Part shown: one piece after another, positions 44,611-59,463 of the stretch
Numbering within the stretch: position 1 is the stretch's first letter
Layout of the letters: each line of letters opens with the position of its first letter
Assembly: GCA_029204225.1 (NCBI GenBank)
Contig: CM055099.1
Span: 60,915,753 to 60,979,752, forward strand
DNA: 64,000 bases
Direction of reading: 5' to 3'
Origin: Diphasiastrum complanatum
Taxonomy: Eukaryota > Streptophyta > Lycopodiopsida > Lycopodiales > Lycopodiaceae
Position numbers and translations under genes: made by a program
Notes under the pieces: model-generated
Seen by the model: only the letters and a program-made list of their open reading frames with translations
Database searches by the model: none
Told to the model about the DNA's origin: nothing

Positions 44611-44922
44611 TGGGGTTAATCTAACTACGCACTTTGAGAGGGAACTGTAGAACCACTGATCAGACAGATCTTAATTCTACTAACAAAGCGCACAATTTAC
44701 TTGATAAAGGATGAGAAAGAAACGAACGCGAACTCGGATTGTATGATCTGAAATATTCTATCAGATAGATTGGGTTTGACATATGTCTCATTCAACTTAC
44801 AATAAAAATTAGTGTGTTTTGATTAAGATTTATAGTAGTAGATGACTAGATAGTATTTGACGATAATTGTATGTTTTGCTTTTAGGGCACCTTTGACATT
44901 CTGTAAGATAGTGTCCCCTTTA

Positions 44923-45668
44923 TACATCCACTCTGTACTTTCACATCTGCACACCTGTAATATCATGTATATATTTATTGGATACCATCTGAGTATTCGA
45001 GTGGATGAGGTTGATGAAACCAAGAATCTCTCATGTACGCAATGGTCTATACAAGACCAGATATCTCTTTTGTTGTTAGCTCACTCAGCCAATACATGGC
45101 TAATCTTGAAATTACCCATTGGAAGGCTCTTATTCGAGTCAAGAGATATTTTCGATCTAGCATAGACCAGTGCATCTGCTATGGAGATGTCAGCAATGAC
45201 AATCTTCATCAGCTCAGTAGTTATTCTGATGCAAGCTAGGGAGGAGATGCAGACAATTGTAAGTCCACATCTAGATTTACATTCTTCCTCAACGGCGGTC
45301 CCATTTCGTGGAACAGTCGTAAGCAAACCTCTATCGCACTTTCTTCTACTGAAGCAGAATATATTGCTGCTTCTCAATCTATTAAGGAAGCGTTTTGGTT
45401 GAGAAATTTGCTGTCAGACATCAATCTGTTTCAATACAACCCTACAATTTTATTTTGTGATAACCAAAGTGCTATTGCCTTATCGGCCAACCCTAGATGT
45501 CATTCTAAGAGTAAGCACGTTGAGATAAAATACCACTACATCAAGGGCAAGGTTCTCGACATAGACGTAAGTTGAACGTACTGCAGAACGCAGGACATGG
45601 TTGCAGACATGCAGCCGTGCTAACAGATTGGACAAATACTGCAACCACCCACGGTCTCTTACAGACAA
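44923..45668 (+). pseudogene. Ty1-copia RNase H segment, first tandem copy
   Basis: Encodes MYAMVYTRPDISFVVSSLSQ, KALIRVKRYF, NSRKQTSIALSSTEAEYIAA, PTILFCDNQSAIALSANPR and HVEIKYHYIKGKV, with one in-frame stop (YSDAS then TAG). Positions 44923-45607 recur 746 bp later at 45669-46353 with high identity. This copy loses its 3' end after GGACATGGTTGCAGA. Confidence 0.85.
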
Positions 45669-46444
45669 TACATCCACTCTATACTTTCACATCGACACAC
45701 TTGTAATATCATGTATATATATATTGGATACCATCTGAGTATTCGAGTGGATGAGGTTGATGAAACCAAGAATCTCTCATGTACGCAATGGTCTGTACAA
45801 GACCAGATATATCTTTTATTGTTAGCTCACTCAGCCAATACATGGCTAATCCTGGAATTACCCATTGGAAGGCTCTTATTCGAGTCAAGAGATATTTTTG
45901 AGCTACCATGGACCAGTGCATCTGCTATGGAGATGTCAACAACGACAATCTTCATCAGCTCAGTAGTTATTCTGATGCAAGCTAGGGAGGAGATGCAGAC
46001 AATTGTAAGTCCACATGTAGATTTACATTCTTCCTCAACGGCGGTCCCATTTCATGGAACAGTCGTAAGCAAACCTCTATCGCACTTTCTTCTACTGAAG
46101 CAGAATATATTGCTGCTTCTCAATCTATTAAGGAAGCGTTTTGGTTGAGAAATTTGTTGTCAGACATCAATCTGTATCAGTACATCCCTACAATTTTATT
46201 TTGTGATAACCAAAGTGCTATTGCCTTATCGGCCAGCCCTAGATTTCATTCTAGGAGTAAGCACATTGAGATAAGATACCACTACATCAGGGGCAAGGTT
46301 CTTGACAAAGAGGTAAGCTTAACGTACTGGAGAACGCAGGACATGGTTGCAGATATTTTCATGAAAGCACTCAACGTTAATGCACACAACAGATTTTGTG
46401 CATTGCTCAATCTGAAGATCAAGGCATTCACGGATCCAGATTAA
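45669..46444 (+). pseudogene. Ty1-copia RNase H segment, second tandem copy, with element 3' end
   Basis: The second copy of the segment at 44923. It carries a stop after KRYF and another after YSDAS, but its last 99 codons are open from 46145 (MRNLLSDINLYQYIPTILFC, RFHSRSKHIEIRYHYIRGKV, DIFMKALNVNAHNRFCALLN) to TAA at 46442-46444. It is the only copy that keeps the element's 3' end. Confidence 0.85.
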
Positions 46445-46600
46445 GGGGGGTGTTGGATTTACTCCTTCTACTCTCCTAAATCCCATTTTAATTTGCTTCC
46501 ATTCATGTTGCATGTTTACCAATGTTGTCATGCAGTCTGCATATTTACACGCAAATTTGCACAGACGTAGAAAGGTGAACGAATCGCGACACTGTGTTCT
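46443..46600 (+). mobile_element. Polypurine tract and start of a copia 3' LTR
   Basis: AAGGGGGG (46443-46450) then TGTTGGATTTACTCC at 46451, the expected polypurine tract and LTR start directly after RNase H. The LTR end cannot be set; by about 46620 the sequence has become copia gag or zinc-knuckle coding sequence, so the LTR is short or truncated. Confidence 0.6.
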
Positions 46601-46619
46601 TACACAGGTTATGGTGACA

Positions 46620-48053
46620 GCGAAAAGGGGACACTATCTTACAAAATGCCAAAGGTGCCCTAAAAGCAAAGGCTGTCGAATACTTCAAGTGAAGAACAAC
46701 AACAAAGGGCAGTCGAATCAAGTGGCAAATGCAGCTGCAGAAGCTCCACAGCCTATTCAAGAAGCGGATCATGATGCCTTCATGACCAATCATCAAGGAG
46801 CATCTGGCGACAGTTCTTGGTTCTTGGATTTCGAAGTCACTCAGCACATGACTAGCCTCATTGGCTGTTTCGAGTCCTATACACCTTACAGTACTCAGAA
46901 ATGCATTCACATTGGCGACAATAGCACACAAGCTATTAAAGGTGAAGGCACTGTAAGATTATGCTTTAAATATGATCAGTCTAAGATACTCTCTTAAGTC
47001 CTGTATGTACCAAAGTTATCTACGAATCTGCTCTCTGTAAGCAGAATCACAGATCTAGGACATAGAGTAGAGTTTGAATGTGATCAGTGTAAAGTAGTTG
47101 GTAGGACAGGCAAGATCCTAGCACTCAGAAAGAGGCATGGATACTTATATAAGTTGAGTCATTGCTTTTATGCCTCTAGTCAGGCTCTCAGTACTTCAAT
47201 TCATTCAAATAAAAGTTTACTTTGGCATTATAGACTTGGTCATTTAAATCATGCTATTGTACAACGAATGTCTAGACAATCTATTGTTCTTGATCTCGAC
47301 TATCCTCGCAAAAAGGTCGAGTTACCTGTCTGTCAAGACTGTTTAGTTGGTAAACAGACTAGAAAACCATTTAAGTCAAGCCATCAACATGTTGCTAGAG
47401 GATTGCTAGATGTTATACATTCAGATATTTGTGGCCCGATGAAAAATCCTTCAGTGAAGGACGCCAAGTATTTTATAACCTTTATTGACGAATTCTCCAA
47501 AAGGACTATGGTGTACTTCATAAAGAAGAAATCAGAAGCCGTCAACTGCTTCAGAATCTTCAAGGAGCGTGCATAAAAGAAGACTGGAAGGACGATCAAG
47601 GCCCTAAGGTCAGACAACGGTGGAGAATATATCTCTATTGAGTTTAAGGAGTACTGCCAAAGCCAAGGCATTGAGCAGCAATTCATCACTCCTTACAGTC
47701 CTCAGTCTAATGGCTTAGCTGAGTGGAAAAACCGCACTATGGTCGAATCTGCTAAATGTATGCTATCGCATGCATTGTTGCCCAAGAGATTCTGGGTTGA
47801 AGCTGTCTCCACTGCAGCTTACGTCTAGAACAAATGTTCGACCAAGGCCCTCTCAGACAAGACACCCCACGAGGTGTGGACAAGCTCTAAGTCTTCTTTG
47901 AAGAACCTAAGAGTGTTTGGGTGCATTGCCTATGCACAGATCCCAAAGGACACAATGAAGAAATTGGACTTCCAAGGTCTCAAGACCATCCTGATCGGAT
48001 ATACTTCGTCTGATAACACTTACAAGATGTACGATCCTGATACCTAGCAAATC
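46620..48053 (+). pseudogene. Ty1-copia gag end, protease and integrase, broken
   Basis: In order: Cys-rich end of a zinc knuckle (KCQRCPKSKGC), protease region SSWFLDFEVTQHMTS where the usual DSG is D-F-E, GAG-pre-integrase LLWHYRLGHLNHAIVQRMS, zinc-binding CQDCLVGKQTRKPF, and integrase with the three catalytic positions visible (HSDICGP, RSDNGGEY, AEWKNRTMVESAK). Stops lie near 46995, 47574, 47827 and 48046. The integrase C-terminal part LRVFGCIAYAQIP is present, and a Ser/Asp-rich linker follows to 48338. No RT follows it. It could be the 5' half of the element whose 3' half lies upstream, rearranged, or a second element. Confidence 0.85.
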
Positions 48054-48359
48054 TTGTATAACCGGGATACAGTCTTTATCAAGGATCAGTTCGTCGACCT
48101 CAAAGGCAAGGATATTGCTCAAGAAGAACCTTCATCGCCTACCATTGACACGACAATCCGAACTTCTGGCTCAAACGTGTCTATTGTCGACCCACTTCAA
48201 GATAGAAATCAAATGAAGATGTTGCTGCTACCTAGCAACAATTCCCAGGAGCGGTTTATCAGTCGAATCTTCCCAGAAGATCAAGCCAAGTACGCACATA
48301 GCCCACAAGGTATACTCCCGAGTCTGCCTGTCTCTTGATGCAAGAACCGACGACAGTCA

Positions 48360-51300
48360 AAGAGGCAAATACAAGAAAATAGCATTCATTCATCTTAATA
48401 GACTCATCTGTCTCCTAAGATAACTGGAGATCCATTAAAATGAAGAACTATACTCAAGCATCTATAGACCATAAACTATAGCAGAATAACATCATAACTT
48501 AGGAGAAGTAAGAGTCATTCCAAAAATCTTTCCATTAAGAAAATATTGGATTTAGGAATACTTCCGGAATTTGATTCTTTAACTGAAGTGCGAGATTCAA
48601 GTTCTATAAACAACTAGTAATTTAAGACTAAACGCATACCAAAATGACAATCATCTTCAACTACAAAAACTTTAGATTACAATCCAAAATCACATCTAGA
48701 TACCCAAAGTCCTGTTGAATATCAATTCAATTGTTATTCTTGGATTCATTATGATTCATTATCCATTTGAGCTCTCTGGGATACAATCACTAATGAGCCG
48801 AGTCCCTTCCTTAACTAAGGAATACTCTATTCCAAAAATATTGTATATCCAATGCACACAATTTTTAACTGATGAACCGAAATGATTCACTAATCATGCG
48901 TCTTACAAGCAATATAAATCAAAACCATCAGTTTCTGGTGAATCCACATCACACTGATCGTTTTACCAATTAACTTCACCCTGGAGTAATCAACTACTCA
49001 AGTTAATTGCCAATGATTCAGAAATCTTAAATGTCTTGGTGAAGAATTCAATTATACTAGTATAACACCACATTTAGATCCTTATCCAAATCATTTATAA
49101 GTTAATCCATAAATCTTCTATACAAAGATTTGTTAACTCTGCAAGTATTTGTCAGAATGATCATATTGTTCACCGACTAGGTTGAGTGCACCAAATAACT
49201 CTAGTAACCAGGAATACCCAATAGATTCATACAAGATTAATCATGCACATATGTGAATAATCTCACTATGACCCAGTACATAAACACATTCTCCTCCAGA
49301 ACCCACATATGTTACTCACATATCTCACTGAGATCTCGTAACTTAGCTACAAAATATTTTCTAGTTCTCATGAGTAAATAACATATCCGGAAAATCTCTG
49401 AGACGAATTCAATTTCAACAGTTTTCCAATCCAATTTTTTTTAATAGCATAATTTCTTCCACTCAAACAACCCCTCTTTGATCCTAGTACTAAAACTAAG
49501 ATTAGGTTGTTTCAACATAGAACTCTCAAACTTTTATTCTGATCAAACTTACTTCTATTCCAATCAAAATGAAATTAGTAACTTTTGACCTTTTACTGTA
49601 CTACTTATAGATAATGATTCAAATTCCAAACCTATTCTAGTTTCAGATTGTCCAAACAATCTCTGGAGAATTCCTCATATTCGAAAAGTCCCAATTAGGC
49701 AACTTACTCTAAATCTATCCAAAATTCCTTCAGATCCAATCTCATTTCTACACCCTAGCTGGTTCTCTTCCGAAAGTTATGCAACCAACATATTCCCAAA
49801 TAGAATTTTATCCCACCACTTCACCCCTCCTTTTAAAGAAATCATAAATTTTCATAAAAGTTAACTGGAAAGATGATATATGAAAATATCTAAATCCAAT
49901 AAAAGTTAGTGCTTCCACTAAAGAATTCACTTCATTACAAACAGGAGTTCTCCTTAAAATATTTTCAATATGAGTGATAGAAACCACTATTCCATCGAAA
50001 TCCATTTATGCAATAGAGAAATTCTACGGTTTAAAAAATTGAAACATTTTAACTTTGGAATTTATCTGAATTCCAAGTCTATTCACACAAGTAGTAGTTT
50101 ATATAACATGATAGTCTTTCAGAAGAATAACTTCATGCTGGAAAGAATCATATAAATCAGTATGATGTCTTATAAGAAATTATTAAGAAATAAAGGATTA
50201 ATTAAGAAAGCGAAAAAAGATTTGAGGGCCTCTGATTTTGTAAATAATGAGATACCATATTACGATCTAGATTAAACCTCAAAATTTTCCAAAATACCCC
50301 ACATTTGATCGAATGATTTTTTTTTTCCATATCGCGACTAGGTACTAAACACACCATTGATCATCAGATCTTTACAGTCCTAGAATTTCCTTTCCAAAAT
50401 TACTGATGTCCCATACCAACAGCTTTTCCTTCCAGAAAACCCTTAACCACCTCATCTGATATTCTAGAGATCCACTGATCATCTAGCTGTCCTATAATCA
50501 CTTTAGGATATTATCTCTTGTTCCCAAACACTGGAGAATCCAATTTATTTGGATGACTGGCATGCCTTTCAGATGGATATCACAAATCCACATCTGACCT
50601 TGTGATCTAAATAGAAGAATTAACATGGTTCCCTATTAAACTTTGAATCTTTTTGGTTATTGACAAGCTTCGAATCTCCTACTGATGCATCAAATTTAGG
50701 GACAAGCTTATGACACTAATAGATCCAATGTAATCCACGTATCAGATTCCACTTTTAAACCTCACAATTGACATCCAAAATTGCGGATAACTCAATGTTT
50801 ACAAGATATCACTTATGAATTCAATTGAATGAATTCTAACCAGGAAATTAATAACCAGTATTAAGCAATTATTTATAGAGATTACCAAAATCCTAACTGC
50901 GAAATACATTTCTCGATCACACTTACTACCTTTGATGTCCACTCTTCTTCCTTCCTTAGAATTTTAAGTTTGAAAATCTATATCAGCTAAGGTACCAAGA
51001 AGACGTAACGACATTAGTAAATGTTCAAAATTGATTATTGTAGGAAAAAAGTTTGAAACAATTTCATTTCTGTCCTATACCTGGGCTGAATATCTAATAT
51101 ATCAAAAATCATTTACTAGTATGTGAAACCGTACTAGTTTGATCTCTTGAATATAATTCACCATAGGATTTTACTGGAAATAAAATCAGTTATCTAATTC
51201 CTATTATTACAAATTTTCAATAAAGTTGGACTGTTTTTTTCTTTTATTGACTGGTTTGGCATTACTCCGTTAATATTGACAAAATCTATCCAAACATAGA

Positions 51301-53100
51301 ATATGAAATTACATGAATGGAAATCCCACCAATAGGATCTCGGTAATTCTCGAATCGTATCCTGTCAGATTTACTGTCTAGATAAAGAATACTATTGCCA
51401 CTCATTCCATCTAGTCATTTCATATTGTTTGACGATTTTAATTCAAATTTAACGATTATCTTACACAAACGTTCACTTGACTGATTTATATCGATCAACA
51501 TCGATTAGAAAACTATCAGACAAGTAATTGAATTCCAATTTTAACCAATTTGAAATTCAACAAAAAGAAAAAAAATTCAAATTTTAACTTCCAATCTAGG
51601 AGTTCCCAACTCCAAAGTTAAAAAATGACAACACGGTAAAAACTGTCGGCAATTCATTGCGGTTAACTTATCCTAGGAAATAATTTAGACTTAGTGAAAA
51701 CACTGTGATTAATTCAGACTGATAAAGTTAGTTTAATCAACTCACTAATCTAAACTGATTCCATAGATAACGAAAAAATGACCAAAATTTCGATTTTTTT
51801 TTTCAGAAAACTCAAATTTTGCTTTATTTTACGTAATTCAAAAATTCTGACAAAAATACTGTTAGTATAAAAGGCAATCGAAATCGAAAAAAAAAAATCA
51901 AAACACTGTCCGATTCCTAATGTTACTAACCCAATGTCAAACTGGCATGCAAAGCACACTACATCAGTCACAAACGTCATTATAGAATTTTTTACGTAAA
52001 CTTCAGTTTTACGGAATTTGTCGGCCAGTAACACAGATTTGTGATCCAAACTGTGAGAGCACATGCGTATGACCATTCAAATCGATTGTAAATTCCTCAT
52101 GCATGTTAGAATCACTCTGAGAATCAGCATGCAATCCATGCAAACACAGTACTACAAATTAGGGAAATGACTGGCATGCAATCAGAACAATTCCAGATTT
52201 TGCCAATTTTACTCACAAAACTGCAAAACTTCAGATGATTATAACTTTGGCTATAGACACCAAACTGGGTGCTTTAAAGCTCAGTACAGAGGGAGACCAA
52301 GTGAACAAAATGGTTGCTACGTCAACCTGCCACCTAGGCTTCACACGTGCGAGATCAGAGTGTCAAAAAAACAGTAGTAGGGCGCACTTTCACAAGAGTT
52401 ATGCAAAAACGTGAAAACACACATTCTAGCTCTACCAACAGTCTTAAACAATCAATTAGACTTCCATGAAGCATTCATACTGATCCTAAGATGCAGTATA
52501 GGCTGAGAACGAAGAATTCTTGATTTGTAGAAGTCAAAATAGTTTCAAACTTGATGGAGATGGTGCATAAGCCACCGGCCATCAATTCACAGGTCTGATA
52601 GCTTGCAAGGAAGGTAAAAAGAAATGCTAATCATGCCGTAATTAATTCCAGAATGATCTCCTTATGGATTTGGAGAGATCCATCCCCCAAAAATCACCAA
52701 AAATGGTCATTTTTTTGAACTTTTTTGACTTCCTACAAGTTCAATTGATGGAATTCTTGGCTCTAACTTTAGGGAAAGCTTCAAAAGACTTTGATCCACC
52801 TCTTTACAAGCTCTACATGATGTTTTACAGCCACCTACTATCCAACTTTATGAAAAAAACAAGCAAAAATAATGATTTTTGGCTATTTTCTGGTTTTTTT
52901 TACAATAAAGTGGAAATCCATTACATACAACTCTCTCTCTAACACATGCAAACCAATTTACAGAATTACAACCATCTAATTGATCTGATCTTGTTGGATT
53001 TTGTTTTTTACTATCTATTTTCTGCCAAAAAGCATGAAAAACCAAGCAATTTTGACCAGAACATAGCCTAAAATCATAAATCATTGGAGAGAACCGACAT
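48360..53100. other. Long AT-rich stretch, no gene seen
   Basis: About 4.7 kb with short frames only. The composition resembles 43.8-44.4 kb on the other side of the copia block, so the copia pieces may be nested in one older AT-rich element, but I found no junction duplication to prove it. Confidence 0.55.
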
Positions 53101-53103
53101 GCA

Positions 53104-53308
53104 TCAGAAGAAGAACACGCACTATCACTCTATCACACTAACTCATACAAAATGTAAAATGTACAAATAAACCTTGAACTTTGATAGAGAGAGAAAACCT
53201 ACGAGTAGACTAATAGACTAGCCTACGGCTAATGACAACTGGTCACAGCTGTCAACATTAATGTACATCGTAAACAATAACAATGACGTTTATCATTGAT
53301 TTCTAACA
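53104..53308 (-). mobile_element. Copia LTR fragment, minus strand
   Basis: The reverse complement starts TGTTAGAAATCAATGATAAA and follows the LTR at 36400-36604 with about 10% differences. No internal region is attached. A convincing target-site duplication was not found. Confidence 0.7.
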
Positions 53309-53482
53309 CAACCCGTAAGTTAATTGTGACTATAAGGTAATTGGGGCCCTTATATGTATAAGGTTATAATTAATCGTTGTAGGCCTAAACTCATGATGGT
53401 GGATTGGTATGGGTCTATTAGTTATTCATTGAGGAACTGGATGATGTGGCCCAGATAGGCTGCAGAGGTGTCCAGTGAGGTG

Positions 53483-55270
53483 TCACAGTGCACTACTAGC
53501 GGTGCATGGTCCTTGGAGGGTATAAGTATACCTATTGGGCTCTCACTAGTGTATCCTTGATTGTGAGACTAGTAGCCATATTCTGCTGGTGTGATGCCTC
53601 ATTACTCTTTGAGATTGATCCATAGCTTGGGGGCTAGATCCATTCAATCTAGGATTGGTTGGGTTGGTTTGTCCACCATCTGTACCCTTTGTGGTTGCTT
53701 GTTTTGGCATGCTTAGAATAGGCTGGTTTTTCTTATGGCTTATTGTTCTTCACATAACCATGGTTTATGTGTTTGTATTGGCTATCTTTTGCTTTTGTGA
53801 TGGAGCCGGATTTGGCTTAAATCCAAGAAAAGCAGAAAAGAGGCTCAATAAGACTAATCTTTTGTTGTAAGTTGTGAATCTTACAATTGCATGGTGGGTT
53901 TTTGGTGATTTACATGACTATGCTCTATTTTTGGCAAAGTAACAAGTTTTGCAGGCTTGTGTGAAACAATAAAGCCATTTATGATGGTTTGAATTACAGG
54001 AGAGCCTATCTTGTGATTTGAGGATGAGGCAACTTGCAAATTTGTGGTTTGAGAAAATTTGGGCAGCATATACCCTGTTTTTCAGTTCTGAAAATGCCTA
54101 GTTTATGCAGATCTAAGTGAAATCATTGCTTATGTTTGTAAGAAAGTAAAGCAACTGTAAAAGTGCCTTGGATGTATCTGTAATTTGCAAAAACAGCAGA
54201 AGAAAAGCATCTACAGCTTCAAGCATGTGAAATAACCTATAAAAGTTTCAAAAGTGGGTACAAGGTGGGACATGTGCTTCGGCAATTACTATTTCAATCC
54301 GAATAAAGCCTTCAAAATGCCGGCCCTCGTGGATCAAATCCCCTTATACCGAACCTACTATCACCTATCTACCACATCATTCGTTAATATAGCAAGGTTG
54401 GAAAGATGGTATATGACAAGCTTTCATGGGGAATATGCACTGACATTCGGCCCAATCCGCTCGCAATCCATAACGCGCAATACATTGTGGTCCCATCTCG
54501 TGCACGTGGTTGTTGAAACCCATCGAAAGATCCGAGGTGACAAAGATGCGAAGGGCCAACAACTATAGAAGGCTCCCTAAAGCATGTCTCCACACCCTGT
54601 ATCCATTAAAAAAAAAAAGAGTCTAGAAACCAATCAAGGGACTCACTTTTATTTTTCTTGTTTTTCACCGTTAGTTTCATATTCTCTTTCTTATTTTTCC
54701 TTTATCTAATTGTACATACGCTTTTTTGTTTCCCCCCCTCTCAACCTCAATTTTGTTGCCACAAATGTTTTCCTAACTTTTTGCCGAATCTTTTTCCCCT
54801 CTTGTCTATACCTCTTTTTCACCCTCTTCGCAACGGTCTCACATCGCCACACATGCCAACGCCAAAGACATACGCAGGTGCCAAGGGACTTTCACCAAAT
54901 TCGTTATGAGGGCATGTTATAAGATTCTTGTGAAGGTTCTACTAACGGATTCCATATGCGACGGAGTTAAAGAAGTCGACAAGTCGTAGACTGGCCAACT
55001 AGCGAAAACAAAGCCCAATGCCTTTATAAAGTCCTAAACCAAGGATCCTATTCTAAGCATGCCAAAACAAGCAATCACAAAGGGTACATATGGTGGACAA
55101 ACCAACCCAACCAATCTAGTTCCCAAGTTATGGATGAATCTCAAAGAGTAATGAGGCATCACACCAACAGCATACGGCTACTAGTCTCACAATCAAGGAT
55201 ACACTAGTGAGAGCCCAATAGGTATACTTATACCTTCCAAGGCCCATGCACCACTAGTAGTGCACTGTGA
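53483..55270. repeat. Inverted repeat pair flanking a nested LARD-like fragment
   Basis: 53483-53722 (+) and 55047-55270 (reverse complement) match over about 225-240 bp (TATAAGTATACCTATTGGGC, TCACTAGTGTATCCTTGATT). Between them lies the LARD-like fragment 54240-55025. The right arm stops exactly where a copia LTR begins (55271). The arms are probably pieces of one repeat family in opposite orientation. Confidence 0.75.
54240..55025 (+). mobile_element. Second LARD-like copy: internal 3' end plus start of its LTR
   Basis: 54254-54568 encodes TRWDMCFGNYYFNPNKAFKM and PLYRTYYHLSTTSFVNIARL, the counterpart of the minus-strand segment at 20283-20534. Pyrimidine-rich non-coding sequence and CGCCACACATGCCAACGCCA match the 3' end of the first copy. 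The LTR begins at 54915 (TGTTATAAGATTCTTGTGAA) and is cut at about 55025. This copy defines the true LTR start as TG, where the first copy has TA. Confidence 0.7.
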
Positions 55271-55611
55271 TGTGAAAGTACTATATTTTAGGACCATATA
55301 TGGATCTACAAAAGATCCACAAGAGTGATTGGATGCTTGCTTAAAATCTATCAAAAAACTAGTCCTCAAAAAGTTGATCTAGATTGGCAATTTGACAAAC
55401 AACAAGCATTAACAATCAAAAGCTTTGATCAAAATTGAAATCCGAGCCCACACATGTGCACCACAAGCTGTAGTACGACCTTGAACTTGAGAAACAAGTA
55501 TAAATTGATTTGTTTGCATTTAAAATCGCGATTGAAGACACTGATATTAGTTTGATTTATTCAAACTTGCATCGTGTTCTCTGTGGAAGAATATTTAATA
55601 TTTTCCTATGG
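55271..55611 (+). mobile_element. 5' LTR of a copia element
   Basis: It begins TGTGAAAGTACTATATTTTA exactly where the inverted-repeat arm ends, and precedes a tRNA-iMet-type primer-binding site. The LTR's last bases are uncertain, because the expected terminal CA is not obvious before the PBS. Confidence 0.55.
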
Positions 55612-55623
55612 TGGTATCAGAGC
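55612..55623 (+). other. Copia primer-binding site TGGTATCAGAGC
   Basis: TGGTATCAGAGC is complementary to the 3' end of initiator tRNA-Met and is the standard PBS of plant Ty1-copia elements. It is followed 100 bp later by copia gag. Confidence 0.9.
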
Positions 55624-55727
55624 ATACGGAATTAAAGTTGATACAGTGGTATCTTTGTATCCTCCCAGCATTCTTCATACATCCATCAATAAGCCGCTAT
55701 TTGGAGGTTATTCAGAATTAAAAGATG

Positions 55728-56410
55728 TCATCGATCACCAATATTCAAGCTAAGATCACAACAATCTTGGACCCAGAAGGTCTTGTTGAAGGGCGAAGGT
55801 CTATGGCACTGGGTAGAACCAATTGAGGAGAAACCAGAAGCTACTCTTGGCAAAGAACTTCGAGAATGGAGTTTAAAAAATGACAAAGCTATAGCAATTA
55901 TCGCGTCTTCAGTGCATGACAATATAATGCTAGATCTTACATCAATTTCAAACGCAAAGGATTTATGGGAAGAATTGCAAACCAAGAATGAGACTCAATC
56001 TCGTAATCAGATTATGTTTTTGGAAGACCAATTAACTTACCTACAGTGGGACGACAAAGACCTGAACACATTCGTGCGAAAGATAAAAGATCTATTTATT
56101 TCCTTGCAGAATTTTGGTGTAGAAAATACAATTTCTAAGGAAAAATAGCTTAGTTATTTTCTTCGAGCCCTACCCAGGTCAATCCACACAACTTGAACCT
56201 TACTGGCGAAAGATGCGACAATGACACTTCAAAAGGCAATAGATGGAGTGAAGGAAGAAGTAGAAGCTCGTGAATGCTATGATGACAATAGTGATTCAGA
56301 AAATGCTCTATTTACTTAGAAGAATCAATCTTCTAAGAAGTCTAAGTTTAAGAGGGAGTCGTCTAAGAAGAATGAGTCTAAGACTAATGAACAACAATCT
56401 GCGTGAAAGA
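55728..56410 (+). pseudogene. Ty1-copia gag, broken
   Basis: The typical copia gag pattern: SSITNIQAKITTILDP, then after a frame slip GLWHWVEPIEEKPEA, EWSLKNDKAIAIIASSVHDN, SISNAKDLWEELQTKNETQS and MFLEDQLTYLQWDDKDLNTF. A stop follows at 56146-56148, with continued similarity (RALPRSIHTT, TLQKAIDGVKEEVEAREC) to about 56400. It ends in a Lys/Ser-rich stretch before any zinc knuckle. The element is cut near 56460. Confidence 0.8.
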
Positions 56411-56459
56411 ATAAAGTATGAGATTCTAAATATATATTTAAATTTAGTTGGATAAAATA

Positions 56460-58588
<2,129 letters not shown>

Positions 58589-58601
58589 GGCTCTGATACC
58601 A
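58589..58601 (-). other. Orphan copia primer-binding site, minus strand
   Basis: The reverse complement reads TGGTATCAGAGCC, the tRNA-iMet-type PBS of copia elements. A 5' LTR should lie at higher coordinates, and gag at lower. No gag frame is recognised below it, so only the edge of a minus-strand element is left. Confidence 0.65.
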
Positions 58602-58960
58602 TATTACAAATAGTGGATTAATGCAACTAGGATCTTATCATCAAGTATATTCCATACAGGCACCCTTCTAGCAAAACCATCTGGATAAAACCTGTAGGAA
58701 AGTCTAGCAAAACCATGTCTGCACTGTATTGCACGCTTTTACCTCAGCGTAGTTCCCACACAAATTGTCTTTAAATGAAACAAAATAGTATGCATCTCAC
58801 CCATAGTGGTCTTGATAGCAACACATTTTGCAACATTTAGTATGTCTCCACACAAAGTGAATATCTACCACAAACAAAAAACATATGTTACAAGCACATA
58901 ACATAGGTGAAAAAACAATGTGTTGCAAACTTATCAAATAAAACTCTCAACAAACCTTTC

Positions 58961-59398
58961 TGTTACATACCTCTGTAACTAGCTGTACTTCAGACCCCTA
59001 TTGGTCCATTTAGTGTTGGGGGCTAAATGGCAACTTACCTTTGGATAAGGGTTACTCTTAGGATTAAGGATAGGTGGCTTAGATTAAGGTACTAGTGTCC
59101 TTGGTTAAGGGCAGGTAGGTGTCTATGCCTTGGATGGAGGTATCGAACCTAGAGAGGGGTTAGAAAGTCATTGGATGACTATTTTTCTAAACCTTGGGCC
59201 TCAACCTTGAACTATATCACTTTAATGGTCTGGGACCAAAGTATACATGCACAACTTGGGCATTGAGACCTATAAGAGGTCACCCTTCCAATGGGTCCAA
59301 TGAGTTCCCAACTCCCACAAGCAAGGCATTCAAAGAGTCATATTGAAGGAATCTCTTGACCTTCCATAAGCCTATCGAGGTTCTTTAACTCCCCTAGG

Positions 59399-59463
<65 letters not shown>

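Larger units (their letters stand above)
44875..46670. repeat. 47-bp inverted repeat around the duplicated RNase H segment
   Basis: 44875-44922 is the near-exact reverse complement of 46624-46670 (AAAGGGGACACTATCTTACA, then AAGGTGCCCTAAAAGC). The right arm is part of the copia gag/zinc-knuckle coding sequence; the left arm abuts the start of the tandem duplication at 44923 in antisense. Confidence 0.8.
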
